Positions 8,178 to 17,005 of a stretch of DNA of 64,000 nt are shown here, piece after piece; the stretch's first letter is position 1, and every line of letters begins with the position of its first letter. The stretch comes from DAOTWA01 sp963702935 (lineage in GTDB: Bacteria > Chloroflexota > Anaerolineae > Anaerolineales > Anaerolineaceae). The DNA lies in the NCBI GenBank assembly GCA_963702935.1, contig OY969772.1, positions 4,588,001-4,652,000 on the forward strand, in the 5' to 3' direction. The notes under the pieces are model-generated. The model was not told the DNA's origin. It saw only the letters and a program-made list of their open reading frames with translations, and searched no databases. Position numbers and translations under genes: made by a program.

Positions 8178-8849
8178 ATGCATCTAAATCAAGGCAACCC
8201 CGGCACCCATTCGCGTCACACCCGGCCGGGATCTTGGGTCTGGCTGGCCCTCGGGGCCGTGGGATTGCTCTTGCTGGCCCTGCTGGCCTTCAACCTGCTG
8301 CTGCCGCCTAAGAACCCCCTGGCCGTCCCGCCGGATACGCGCAACGACCCCGCGCTCGGCGCGCTGAATGCGCCGGTGACCATCATCGAGTTCGGCGACT
8401 TTGCCTGTTCCGCCTGCAAAGATTGGTACAAGAGCGGCAACCTGGAAAGCGTCCTGACCGCTTTCCAGGGACAGGTGCGCTTCGTCTGGCGTGATCTGCC
8501 CATTTCCTCGGCCCAATCGCCGAAGGCCGCCGAGGCGGCCCGCTGCGCCTTCGACCAGGGCAAGTTTTGGGGCTACCACGACCTGCTGTTCGACAAGGCT
8601 CCCGCCTTGAGCCTGGCCGACCTGAAAAGCTACGCCGCCCAGGTCGGCCTGGAACCCTCCACCTTCGACGCCTGCCTGGACGGGGGGAAATATACCCGCC
8701 TGATAGACCAGGAGCTTGCAGACGCGCGCGGGCGGAAAATCACCGAGCTGCCCACCTTCCTGATCAACAACCAGGCCTATCCCGGCCCGCTGGAATACAC
8801 CTTTCTGATTCAGAAAGTCAGCGCCCTGCTGGCCGGGGGCGGCAACTGA
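8178..8849 (+). CDS. DsbA/BdbD-like membrane-anchored thiol oxidoreductase
   Basis: 223 residues. One N-terminal membrane helix (about residues 14-36) anchors a thioredoxin-like DsbA domain outside the cell membrane. The active site is CSAC within FGDFACSACKDWYKSG (about residues 74-77), and the helical insertion and closing strand (ITELPTFLINN, with the cis-Pro) are present. The protein probably forms or reshuffles disulfides in exported proteins. No DsbB/VKOR partner is adjacent; the next gene is an unrelated-looking membrane protein 37 bases away. Confidence 0.88.
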   Translation: MHLNQGNPGTHSRHTRPGSWVWLALGAVGLLLLALLAFNLLLPPKNPLAVPPDTRNDPALGALNAPVTIIEFGDFACSACKDWYKSGNLESVLTAFQGQVRFVWRDLPISSAQSPKAAEAARCAFDQGKFWGYHDLLFDKAPALSLADLKSYAAQVGLEPSTFDACLDGGKYTRLIDQELADARGRKITELPTFLINNQAYPGPLEYTFLIQKVSALLAGGGN

Positions 8850-8886
8850 GACACGAAACCCACCTCTTCGGGGGAAAAAAACGACA

Positions 8887-9657
8887 ATGCTGCTGGCATT
8901 CAAGCTGATTGGTACGCCCATCCTGATCGCGATGGTCTCTTTGGCCGGGCGCCGCTGGGGCAGTGGCGTGAGCGGCTGGCTGGTCGGTCTGCCGCTCACC
9001 TCCGGCCCGATCTCGCTCTTCCTGGCCCTGCAATACGGCGCCCCTTTCGCGGCCCAGGCGGCCGTCGGCACGTTGGGCGGCACGGCTTCCGTGGGCTGCT
9101 TCTGCCTGGTCTACTGCCTGGTCGCGCGCAAGGCCAATTGGGTGGCCAGCGTCGGCTCGGGGGCCGTGGCCTTCCTGCTTTCCACCTACCTTCTCAACCA
9201 CCTCGCGCTGTCCTTGCTGCCCACCTTCTTCGGCGTGATCGCCTTCCTGGCCTTGATCCTGGCGATCATCCCCGCCGAAGAGATCGCCATCGCTCACGAC
9301 CAGATGCCGAAATGGGACCTGCCCGGGCGCATGTTAGCCGCCACGCTTTTCATCCTGCTGATCACCACGTTCGCTTCCGTGCTCGGGCCGCAGTTGAGCG
9401 GTCTGCTGACCCCCTTCCCCATCTTCTCCACTATTCTGGCGGTCTTCAACCACCGCTTACACGGGGCCCAAGCCGGCATTCAGTTCTTGAGAGGGGTAGT
9501 CGCCGGCCTGCTGGCTTTCTCCTGCTTCTTTTTATTCGTGGGCTCGGCCCTGACCGGCCTGGGAATCCTCTGGGCCTACCTGGCGGCCACTCTGGTTGCC
9601 CTGGTCATCAACAGCCTCTCGCTGCGCCTCGTGCACCCCAAAGCCGCCGGCGACTGA
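8887..9657 (+). CDS. Integral membrane protein of unknown function
   Basis: 256 residues, almost wholly hydrophobic, with about seven or eight membrane helices. The opening segment RRWGSGVSGWLVGLPLTSGPISLFLALQYG contains a Gly/Pro-rich loop that looks conserved in function. No transporter or enzyme motif that I can name is present. The start ATG follows a weak GGGGGAAA ribosome-binding stretch after the DsbA-like gene, so the two may be co-transcribed. Confidence 0.75.
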   Translation: MLLAFKLIGTPILIAMVSLAGRRWGSGVSGWLVGLPLTSGPISLFLALQYGAPFAAQAAVGTLGGTASVGCFCLVYCLVARKANWVASVGSGAVAFLLSTYLLNHLALSLLPTFFGVIAFLALILAIIPAEEIAIAHDQMPKWDLPGRMLAATLFILLITTFASVLGPQLSGLLTPFPIFSTILAVFNHRLHGAQAGIQFLRGVVAGLLAFSCFFLFVGSALTGLGILWAYLAATLVALVINSLSLRLVHPKAAGD

Positions 9658-9660
9658 TTT

Positions 9661-9815
9661 TGTAAGAGGGGCCGGGGGGATTCTGTCTTTCCAGGGGTGG
9701 TCTCCGGAAGGAGCAGTCCCCCCTTGATAAGGGGGGCCGGGGGGATTCAGTCCCCCCCCTTGATAAGGGAGGCTGGGGGGGATTTTGTTTTTTCCAGGGG
9801 GGTGACCCCCTTTCC
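9661..9815. repeat. Short interspersed G/C-run repeats (CCCCTTGATAAGGGG family)
   Basis: Three partial copies of a unit built from a palindrome CCCCTTGATAAGGGG plus GGCCGGGGGGATT. Full copies begin near 9719 and 9753; a 5'-truncated one lies near 9665. The reverse-strand translation gives the PPLSRG-type artefact common in automatic annotations. I know this unit as a dispersed intergenic element in several phyla. Confidence 0.75.
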
Positions 9816-9893
9816 CAGGTCATGACCCTCCGATATGACCTTTATATGACCATATTTGTCTAGTTATCACATGGATTCCCCGGCGTGGATGGC

Positions 9894-9899
9894 TATAAT
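9894..9899 (+). promoter_or_regulatory. Possible -10 box of the desaturase gene
   Basis: TATAAT 22 bases before the ATG. No good -35 is visible at the right distance. Confidence 0.4.
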
Positions 9900-9921
9900 G
9901 CGTCTACGAAAGGAATCCCCC

Positions 9922-10980
9922 ATGAAAGCCAAATTACACTATCCGGCCGACCCCCTGCCGCAGATGCCCGAGATCAACAGGCTGCTGGCCCCCTATCAGA
10001 AATCGAACGTGCGCCACAGCATCTTCCAATTGCTCAACACCCTGCTGCCCTACGCCGCGTTGTGGGTTTTAATGGCCTTCAGCCTGAAAATCTCTTATGC
10101 GCTCACCCTGGCCCTGGCCGTGGTGGCCTCCGCCTTCCTGGTGCGCATCTTCATCTTCTTCCACGACTGCGGCCACAACTCCTTCTTCCCCTCGGTAAAG
10201 GCCAACAAAGCCGTCGGCTTCTGGCTGGGAGTGCTGGTGTTTACCCCCGGCGAGCAGTGGTGGCATTCGCATGCCATCCACCACGCCACCAGCGGCAACC
10301 TGGATAAGCGCGGCACCGGCGATGTGAATACGCTGACGGTCGACGAGTATTACGAGAGCCGCTGGTTCGGACGCCTGGGTTACCGCCTGTTCCGCAACCC
10401 CCTGGTGATGTTCGGCCTGGGGCCTGCCTTTACTTTTCTGCTCATGAACCGCCTGCCCTTTCCCCACTACGGGAAGAAGGAAGCCAGGAGCGTGCTCTTG
10501 ACCGATCTCGCCATCCTCGCCCTGGGAACCGCCATCAGTCTGGTAATCGGGGTGAAGGGCTATCTGATGATCCAGATCCCCATCATGCTGATCGGTGGAA
10601 CCGCCGGCATCTGGCTGTTTTACGTCCAGCACCAGTTCGAAGATCCTTATTGGGAGCGCAGCGAGAATTGGAATTACGTGGCCTCGGCCCTGCTGGGAGC
10701 CTCTTACCTCAAGCTGCCCAGGGTCTTGCAGTGGTTCAGCGGCAACATCGGCTTCCACCACGTTCACCATCTCAGCCCGCGCATCCCCAATTACAACCTG
10801 GAGAGCGCCCACGAGAACATCCCCGTGATCAACGATTGGGCGCGGGTGGTCGAGCTGAACGAGAGCCTGCGCATGACGCGCCTCAAGCTGTGGGACGAGT
10901 CGATTAAGAAGATGGTGGGGTTTGGCAAGGCGCGCTGGATGAGTGTGCGCGCTTCACACGCCAGGGCCGCCGAGGAATAG
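9922..10980 (+). CDS. Membrane fatty acid desaturase (omega-6/delta-12 type)
   Basis: 352 residues. Three histidine boxes bind the di-iron centre: HDCGHNS (about residue 75), the HSHAIHHATSG box (about residue 113), and HHVHHLSP (about residue 276). Membrane helices lie between them. The enzyme inserts double bonds into acyl chains at the membrane with O2 and an electron donor. The ATG at 9922 is preferred to one 66 bases upstream because it follows GAAAGGA and the family begins with a short polar segment then PEINRLLAPY. The gene is monocistronic. Confidence 0.92.
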   Translation: MKAKLHYPADPLPQMPEINRLLAPYQKSNVRHSIFQLLNTLLPYAALWVLMAFSLKISYALTLALAVVASAFLVRIFIFFHDCGHNSFFPSVKANKAVGFWLGVLVFTPGEQWWHSHAIHHATSGNLDKRGTGDVNTLTVDEYYESRWFGRLGYRLFRNPLVMFGLGPAFTFLLMNRLPFPHYGKKEARSVLLTDLAILALGTAISLVIGVKGYLMIQIPIMLIGGTAGIWLFYVQHQFEDPYWERSENWNYVASALLGASYLKLPRVLQWFSGNIGFHHVHHLSPRIPNYNLESAHENIPVINDWARVVELNESLRMTRLKLWDESIKKMVGFGKARWMSVRASHARAAEE

Positions 10981-11024
10981 AACCCCCCCGGCAAGCGGGC
11001 GCCCGTCCCCTCACCTGAAGAACC

Positions 11025-11060
11025 ACCGTCCTACCCCACGGGCAGGACGGTTTCCCTTTC
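11025..11060 (+). terminator. Intrinsic terminator after the desaturase
   Basis: Stem ACCGTCCT (11025-11032) with AGGACGGT (11044-11051), followed by a T-rich run. Confidence 0.65.
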
Positions 11061-11069
11061 TTCCCGTCT

Positions 11070-11258
11070 TTATCGCCTGGATTTTTCGACCTCTCCGGCC
11101 GGGGAGGTCGGTGAGATTCTCCCGATCTTGCCCAGGATTTTCTCGCGTTCGCGGGCATCGGCGCCCAGGTACCTGGCCCTGAGCCTGTCGATCTTTTCCC
11201 GCCTTTGCTTCTTCCTCTTGATTAATAGATGTCGCTTCTTGCGATTGACCTTTCCCAT
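11070..11258 (-). CDS. Small basic protein, DUF6800-like
   Basis: 62 residues, highly basic (MGKVNRKKRHLLIKRKKQRREK) followed by a short helix EREKILGKIGRISP. It resembles the DUF6800 group of small proteins found in anaerobic and environmental bacteria. The charge suggests RNA or ribosome contact, but no function is shown. Its 3' end is convergent with the desaturase terminator. Confidence 0.6.
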   Translation of the reverse strand: MGKVNRKKRHLLIKRKKQRREKIDRLRARYLGADAREREKILGKIGRISPTSPAGEVEKSRR

Positions 11259-11405
11259 AGCCCGGCCTCTTTTTCTGGTTGACGGACTTGCCTCAGGAAA
11301 ATCATCATAAGCACGCTCATTATAGCAAAAGAAGGGAGCCGTGCACGGGCAATCAGGGGTAAAATTACGGGCTAATCCGATCTACTTTATTCTTTGAGGG
11401 ACTGC

Positions 11406-11879
11406 ATGGAGAACGGTGTCAAGAAAATACGGGTGTTATTCATCTGCCTGGGGAACATTTGCCGCTCGCCGATGGCCGAAGCCATCTTTCGCCACCTGGT
11501 AGCGCAGGCCGGCCTGAGTGAGCGCTTCGAGATCAGCTCGGCGGCCACGTCGGATTGGGAGGCCGGCCGGCGGCCCCATCCCGGCGCTCAGGCCGTTCTG
11601 GCCGCCCACGCAATTCCCTTGGACCCGGACAAGCGCGCCCGCCAGGTTACCCACGGGGATCTGGAGCGTTACGACGACGTCCTGGTCATGGACGGGGACA
11701 ACCTGGCCGATCTCGGCTTTCCTCGCAAGGCCAGGCGTCTGATGGATTATGCCCCCAAAGGCAGCCCGCAAGACGTTCCGGACCCCTATTACACGCGTCG
11801 CTTCGAGTACACCTACGACCTGATCACGGCCGGCTGCCGCGGGCTGTTGGCCGCCATCCGCGAGCGTGAGCGGCTATGA
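11406..11879 (+). CDS. Low-molecular-weight protein tyrosine phosphatase
   Basis: 157 residues, the normal length. The P-loop CLGNICRS near residue 15 is the C(X5)R signature, and DVPDPYYT supplies the general acid Asp near the C-terminus. The ATG at 11406 follows TTGAGGG. The stop overlaps the next ATG (ATGA), coupling it to the fructosamine kinase. Pairing of an LMW phosphatase with a fructosamine kinase recurs in several bacteria and is thought to support removal of sugar adducts from proteins. Confidence 0.92.
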   Translation: MENGVKKIRVLFICLGNICRSPMAEAIFRHLVAQAGLSERFEISSAATSDWEAGRRPHPGAQAVLAAHAIPLDPDKRARQVTHGDLERYDDVLVMDGDNLADLGFPRKARRLMDYAPKGSPQDVPDPYYTRRFEYTYDLITAGCRGLLAAIRERERL

Positions 11880-12781
11880 GCGCGCTGCCCTCTCACCTGG
11901 CTGAGACGCTGGAAGACATCTTGCGTGGCATGGGGGATGCTTCTCCCCTCCGCGGCGCTTATCCGCTGGGAGGAGGCTGCATCAATAACGCCATGCGCCT
12001 GGAGACCGCCCGCGGCGCCTATTTCCTCAAGTGGAACGCCCACCCCTTGCCAGGCATGTTCCCGGCTGAAGCGCGCGGGTTGGAGCTGCTGCACGCCACC
12101 CACACCGTGCGCGTCCCGGCCGTGCTGGCCGTCTCGGAGGCCACGCCCCAACACCCGGCTTATCTCCTGGCGGAGTGGATCGAAAGCCCGCCGGGAGGAG
12201 CGCGCCAGATCGACCAGGAAAGCCTGGGGAGGCAGCTCGCCGAGATGCACCGCCGGGGCGCCTCGCCCGCCTACGGCCTCGAGCAGGATAACTACATCGG
12301 CAGCAATCCCCAGGTCAATGGCTGGGAGGACGATTGGCTGCGCTTCTTCCGCCAGCGCCGCTTGCAGCCCCAGATCGATCTGGCCGGGCGCAACGGCCTG
12401 CTCCCCACCGCCCGGCGCCAGCGCCTGGAAAAGCTCCTGGGAAAGCTGGATGATTGGCTGGGAGGCGTGGCGCGGCAGCCCGCCTTGCTGCACGGCGACT
12501 TGTGGGGCGGCAACGTCATGGCCGGCCCGGGCGGCGCGCCCGTGCTGGTGGACCCGGCGGTCTATTATGGCGACCGCGAGGCTGAGCTGGCTTTCACGGA
12601 GCTGTTTGGCGGCTTCAGCCACGCCTTCTACCGCGCTTACGAGTCCACCTGGCCTCTGGAGCCCGGCTACCGCGAGCGGCGCGACCTGTATAACCTCTAC
12701 CACCTTCTCAACCACCTCAACCTTTTCGGGGAAGGCTACGGCTCCCAGGTCGACGCGGTATTGCGTGGTTACCTGGGGTAA
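11876..12781 (+). CDS. Fructosamine kinase / ketosamine-3-kinase family protein
   Basis: 301 residues. An aminoglycoside-phosphotransferase-like kinase with GGCINNAMRLET near the N-terminus, the catalytic HGDLWGGNVM (about residue 206) and the metal-binding VDPAVYYGDREAE that follows, which is specific to fructosamine kinases. It likely phosphorylates Amadori products so that the sugar falls off proteins or small amines. It overlaps the phosphatase gene by 4 bases. Confidence 0.92.
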   Translation: MSALPSHLAETLEDILRGMGDASPLRGAYPLGGGCINNAMRLETARGAYFLKWNAHPLPGMFPAEARGLELLHATHTVRVPAVLAVSEATPQHPAYLLAEWIESPPGGARQIDQESLGRQLAEMHRRGASPAYGLEQDNYIGSNPQVNGWEDDWLRFFRQRRLQPQIDLAGRNGLLPTARRQRLEKLLGKLDDWLGGVARQPALLHGDLWGGNVMAGPGGAPVLVDPAVYYGDREAELAFTELFGGFSHAFYRAYESTWPLEPGYRERRDLYNLYHLLNHLNLFGEGYGSQVDAVLRGYLG

Positions 12782-12793
12782 ATGCGACAGATT

Positions 12794-12822
12794 TTGTCAA
12801 CGTTCATCGAAAGCATTATAAT
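12794..12822 (+). promoter_or_regulatory. Promoter of the PIG-L deacetylase gene
   Basis: TTGTCA (12794-12799), 17-base spacer, TATAAT (12817-12822), 28 bases before the ATG. Confidence 0.75.
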
Positions 12823-12850
12823 CATCGCATCCTCTTATTCAGGAGATCTT

Positions 12851-13624
12851 ATGTCCGACCAAAGTGCTGATACCCGTAAATCGACGCCGCCAGAACGGCC
12901 GGCGCCCAAAATAGTGCTTTCCATCCAGGCCCACCCGGATGATCAAGAGTTTACCGTGGCGGGCACCCTGGCCAAATGGGCGCGCGCGGGCAGCCAGATC
13001 GCCAGCATCATCATCACCAGCGGCGATTCGGGCGACAACAACCCGCAGCACAACGCCGATTACAAGCCCGTCCTGGCGCGCCTGCGCGAAGAAGAGCAGC
13101 GCGCCGCCAACGCCATCCTGGGCGTGAAAGAGACCGTGTTTCTGCATTACCCGGATGGCAGCTTGCAGCATACCATCGAGCTGCGCCGCGAGCTGGCCCG
13201 CCTGATCCGCAAATACAAGCCGGAAGCAGTCGTCACCGGCGACCCCACCGCGCGCTTTTTCGGCAGCAACTACATAAATCACCCCGATCACCGCGCCGCC
13301 GCCGATGCCGCCTGTGACGCGGTCTTCCCCTCGGCCTGCACGCGCCTGATCTTCCCGGAGCTGCTGGACGAAGGCTACCTGCCCCACAACGTAAAGTACG
13401 TTTACATGCACGGCTCGGAGCAGCCCAACGAATGGGTGGACATCCGCGACACCATCGGCGCCAAAGTCGAGGCGCTGCGCCAGCATAAGAGCCAGCTCGA
13501 CGACGGTTGGGACGTGGACAAGGAAATGCGCGAATGGGCCGCCGAGGCGGGCAAAGACCAGGGGCTGGCCTACGCCGAGACTTACCGGGTGATGGTGCTG
13601 GTGGAAGAAAAACCAGGGGATTAA
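12851..13624 (+). CDS. PIG-L family N-deacetylase (LmbE-like)
   Basis: 257 residues. AHPDDQEF near residue 27 and NHPDHRA near residue 143 supply the zinc ligands and catalytic Asp of the PIG-L fold. These enzymes remove acetyl groups from N-acetylglucosamine conjugates or small thiols. The ATG at 12851 follows AGGAG with a consensus promoter just upstream; the longer frame that starts at 12782 has no such signals. The substrate is not evident from the flanks. Confidence 0.9.
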   Translation: MSDQSADTRKSTPPERPAPKIVLSIQAHPDDQEFTVAGTLAKWARAGSQIASIIITSGDSGDNNPQHNADYKPVLARLREEEQRAANAILGVKETVFLHYPDGSLQHTIELRRELARLIRKYKPEAVVTGDPTARFFGSNYINHPDHRAAADAACDAVFPSACTRLIFPELLDEGYLPHNVKYVYMHGSEQPNEWVDIRDTIGAKVEALRQHKSQLDDGWDVDKEMREWAAEAGKDQGLAYAETYRVMVLVEEKPGD

Positions 13625-13769
13625 TACATTTTTTACAAAACTCTAATCATCTGCTCACGAGTACGTAGTAGATCTTAGGAAGAGTACCTTTAACGCAGGC
13701 TAAACGATCGCAGCAAATTATGTTATGATTATGAACTCGATGAAAGGTTAAAGGTACAAAAGGAGCAGA

Positions 13770-14486
13770 ATGGGTTTCCCGCTTTTATTCCCCGGTTACG
13801 GTCTTTACTTGCTCTTCAGCCTGCCCGCCCTGTTGTTGGGCTTCTGGGCGCAGGCCAAGGTGCAGGGTGCCTTCAAGAAATATTCCCGCGTGCGCAGCAC
13901 GATCGGCCTGACCGGCGCGCAGATCGCGCGGCGTATGTTGGATTCGGTCGGATTGAACAACGTCCAGATCGAGCAGACCAACGGCATGTTGACCGACAAC
14001 TACGACCCGCGGGGCAAGGTGCTGCGTCTCAGCCCGGAGATCTATCAGGGCAACAGCATCGCGGCGGCCAGCGTAGCCGCGCACGAGGCTGGCCACGCCT
14101 TGCAAGACCAGCAGGGCTATCCCATGCTGCAATTGCGCTCCGCCATGGTGCCTAGCGTACAGATTGGTAGCTGGCTGGGTCCCATTATCTTCATCGTGGG
14201 CTTCTTGCTGGCCGGCACCATCGGCACCACGGTGGCCTGGGCGGGCGTGGCTTTATTCGCCGCCACGGCTTTGTTTGCCCTGGTGACCCTGCCGGTCGAG
14301 TTCAACGCCAGCCACCGCGCCAAGGAATGGCTGTCCACCTCGGGCGTGGTCTATAACCACGAGATGCAAGGGGTCAACAGCATGTTGGACGCCGCCGCGC
14401 TGACTTACGTGGCGGGCGCCATCCAGGCCGTCTCCACCTTGCTATACTACGTCTTCCTTCTGACGGGCTTCTCCCGCCGCCGCTAA
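13770..14486 (+). CDS. YugP-like membrane zinc metalloprotease (PF04298)
   Basis: 238 residues. An N-terminal helix, a short domain with LTGAQIARRMLDSVGL, then the zinc motif AAHEAGHALQ (about residue 107) and three or four C-terminal membrane helices. The FNASHRAKEWLS segment supplies a further ligand region, as in the YugP family. The biological substrate is unknown. An AGGAG site lies 5 bases before the ATG, and a strong intrinsic terminator follows the gene. Confidence 0.9.
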   Translation: MGFPLLFPGYGLYLLFSLPALLLGFWAQAKVQGAFKKYSRVRSTIGLTGAQIARRMLDSVGLNNVQIEQTNGMLTDNYDPRGKVLRLSPEIYQGNSIAAASVAAHEAGHALQDQQGYPMLQLRSAMVPSVQIGSWLGPIIFIVGFLLAGTIGTTVAWAGVALFAATALFALVTLPVEFNASHRAKEWLSTSGVVYNHEMQGVNSMLDAAALTYVAGAIQAVSTLLYYVFLLTGFSRRR

Positions 14487-14527
14487 GCGCCGCGAGCGAC
14501 CCCGAAAAACTCATCCAACGTGTTGCG

Positions 14528-14562
14528 CTGCCCATCCCCTCTGCGAGATGGGCAGTTTTTTT
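14528..14562 (+). terminator. Intrinsic terminator after the YugP-like gene
   Basis: CTGCCCATC (14528-14536) pairs with GATGGGCAG (14547-14555), followed by seven T. Confidence 0.9.
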
Positions 14563-14633
14563 ATTCTCACCCAGGCAAACCCCGCGAATCCGCGTATTGG
14601 ACGGGCTTCCATGCGCGTATAATGGAAGCACCC

Positions 14634-16925
14634 ATGCGCCGTTTTCCCTTCCCCCTGCTGCTTGTGAGCCTCCTGTTGAGCGCCTGTGGGCCGGCCTCTC
14701 CCGGCGCTTCCACCCGCGCCCTGGCGGATACTCCCTGGGCCTACGCCGATTTGCGCGCCTTGCAGGCCGGGGACGCCGCTTCTCCGGCCACCAGCCTGAT
14801 CGCCCTGTATACCCGCCAGGATAGCAACGACCTGCAAATTCGCCTGGACCTGCTGGATAGCGCCTCCTCTTCCGATTGTGACCTTTACGTCGCCCTGGAC
14901 ACCCAGGCCGGCGGGAGCCAGCGGCTCCCCATCCAGGCCGCCAGTAGTCTGGCCTGGGACGAGCTGCTCGTCCTGCCCGCCCAGGCGCCGCCCCGCGTCC
15001 TCACCCCCGATGGCAGCGCCGGCCCCCACCTGCGCCTTCAAGTCACGCGCGACCCGCTTCAAGACACCCTGGTGATCACCCTCGATCCCTCCGGGCTTCC
15101 CGCCGCCGGGCCTTTCCGCGTGGAGGCGTGGAGCACCCTTCCGGGGAAGCTCGCCCCTGCCGGCCACCTCGGCCCCGTGCCGTCGGACGCTGCTCCGCCG
15201 CCGCGCGCCCGGCTCCTCCTGGCCTTTTGGGACACGCTGCCCGCCTTTACGCCGGCTCAAACCCTGCGCCGCTGGGACGGCGCCCACACCGGCCCCCTCG
15301 GCCAGCGCCACGGCCTGTTCCCGCTCCTATCCGCCGCCGGGCAATACCACATTCCCCTGGCGCTGCTGGACTTGAAGACCCCGGCTTCCCTGGCCGCGCT
15401 GGATTATTTGGGTGGGCTTTCCCTGGTGAAAAGTCTGGTCGAGAGTGGCTTGCTCCTGCTCCCCGCAGTCGCCTACGGCGACCCGGCCACAGACCAGGGG
15501 CTGGCATTCGGGCGCGAGGCCGCCCTGGCCTTCGGCTTGCCGGACAGCCCCTTCCTGTACGGCAGCGCAGCGAGCGGAGCGAGTGCCTTGCCTTCCGGGA
15601 CACGCGCCATCTTCGCCTCCCTGGCGCCGAACGACCACCTCGTACGTTGGAAAGACGCCCGTCTCATTCCCCTGCCGGCGACCGGCAGCGATACGGAGGC
15701 GACTTCCGCCGGCCCTTCCCTGCCAGTCCGCACCCAATTGCTGCAAGCGGCCCTTTCGGGCGACCCCTCGCGGCTGGTCGTCCTGGGCGGCGACCTGGCC
15801 CACTCCGTCTGGGGAGACGCCACCATCGCCGGGCCGGCCCTGGCCTACATCGAGAATCACCCCTGGATCCACGCGTTGGACGGCTACGATTTGCTCACCG
15901 CGCCGCTCTGCTCCAGCGCTGTCTGCCCGCCGGCGCAGGCCCGCCCCTGCGCCGATTTCCTGTGCATTCCACCCGCCGCCGACGCGCCCCTTTACACCAG
16001 CCAGGGGACGCCCCTCGCCAACGGGCTGACTTCCAATGCGCTGCGCGCCCGTCTGCTGGCCGGCCTCGCCCAATCGCCTCCCGGCCCGGTCACCGACCTG
16101 GCCTGGCGGACCTACCTGATGCTCACCGACCCACTCTCCGACCCGGCCCTTCAAGCCCTGCGCGACGGCTACCTGGGCCAGGTCGGCTCCTTGTTGGCCG
16201 CCGCGCGCTGGGCCGCGCAGCCCGCCGACCTGTCGAGTTGCCAGACCGATCCCGACCTGGACGGCCAGCCGGAGTGCACCCTCGCCAACCAGGACTTTTT
16301 CTTCCTCTTCGAGACCGACGGAGCGCGCCTGGCCTTCGCCTTTGTGCGCACCGCTCATGGCGTTGCTCAATGGATCGGGCCGGCTTCCCAGCTCGTTGTC
16401 GGCTTGAGCGACCCCAGCTTGTGGAATCCGGCCCGAGGCCCCGCCGGCGACCCCGCCGACATTCCGGGGGCCTTCAGCGATCCCTCCGACCTGTGGGCCC
16501 CCTACCGCGTGGCGTCCGCGCCGGGAGAATTAGTCTTCACCAGCCCGGACGGCAGCCGCCAGAAGACGTTTACCCTCACGCCCGACGGGCTGCGCGTCGA
16601 TTATCGCTGGCCGGGGCCCATCCAGACGCAGATTCCCCTGGCAGTCGCCGCCAACGAGCGTTTTCTACCCGGCTGGGCCGCCGCTTACACGCTGGGGAAC
16701 GCCGCCGAAGGGCTCACCTGGGGGCTTTCCTCCCTGCCGAAGGTCGCCATACGCACTTCGGCCCAGGTCACCCTTCAGACTTTCAAGGACAGCTCGGCGG
16801 CCATGCAGCGCCCCGAGGACCCCAACCTGGGCTATCCGCCCGGCCATTACCTGCCCTACCCGTTGGCGCTGGTCACCCTCGCGGCTCAGGATAGCTTGAC
16901 CGTCCTCTTGAACGTCGCCAGGTGA
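14634..16925 (+). CDS. Secreted lipoprotein of unknown function
   Basis: 763 residues from the ATG at 14634. The first 20 residues, MRRFPFPLLLVSLLLSACGP, form a lipoprotein signal with the lipobox LLSAC. The body has a beta-rich opening with VEAWSTLP, a large central part with VVLGGDLAHSVWGD and IHALDGYDLL, and a closing beta-sandwich with SPDGSRQKTFTLTPDGLRVDYRW. The layout suggests a polysaccharide-active enzyme with a galactose-mutarotase-like end, but I cannot name a family. A TATAAT at 14618-14623 lies only 11 bases before the ATG, so the mRNA leader would be very short. Confidence 0.7.
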   Translation: MRRFPFPLLLVSLLLSACGPASPGASTRALADTPWAYADLRALQAGDAASPATSLIALYTRQDSNDLQIRLDLLDSASSSDCDLYVALDTQAGGSQRLPIQAASSLAWDELLVLPAQAPPRVLTPDGSAGPHLRLQVTRDPLQDTLVITLDPSGLPAAGPFRVEAWSTLPGKLAPAGHLGPVPSDAAPPPRARLLLAFWDTLPAFTPAQTLRRWDGAHTGPLGQRHGLFPLLSAAGQYHIPLALLDLKTPASLAALDYLGGLSLVKSLVESGLLLLPAVAYGDPATDQGLAFGREAALAFGLPDSPFLYGSAASGASALPSGTRAIFASLAPNDHLVRWKDARLIPLPATGSDTEATSAGPSLPVRTQLLQAALSGDPSRLVVLGGDLAHSVWGDATIAGPALAYIENHPWIHALDGYDLLTAPLCSSAVCPPAQARPCADFLCIPPAADAPLYTSQGTPLANGLTSNALRARLLAGLAQSPPGPVTDLAWRTYLMLTDPLSDPALQALRDGYLGQVGSLLAAARWAAQPADLSSCQTDPDLDGQPECTLANQDFFFLFETDGARLAFAFVRTAHGVAQWIGPASQLVVGLSDPSLWNPARGPAGDPADIPGAFSDPSDLWAPYRVASAPGELVFTSPDGSRQKTFTLTPDGLRVDYRWPGPIQTQIPLAVAANERFLPGWAAAYTLGNAAEGLTWGLSSLPKVAIRTSAQVTLQTFKDSSAAMQRPEDPNLGYPPGHYLPYPLALVTLAAQDSLTVLLNVAR

Positions 16926-16944
16926 GCATAAGAACGGTTCGTCC

Positions 16945-16962
16945 TCGTGTTAATTTGCACAA
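16945..16962. promoter_or_regulatory. Possible Rex operator overlapping the rex promoter
   Basis: TCGTGTTAATTTGCACAA matches the Rex consensus TTGTGAANNNNTTCACAA at 10 of 14 fixed positions and overlaps a TTGCAC -35 (16955-16960) that pairs with TAAATT (16978-16983) at 17 bases. Confidence 0.5.
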
Positions 16963-17005
16963 ATCTTCTATCTGTGATAAATTATATTCATACTCCTAAT
17001 TCAGG

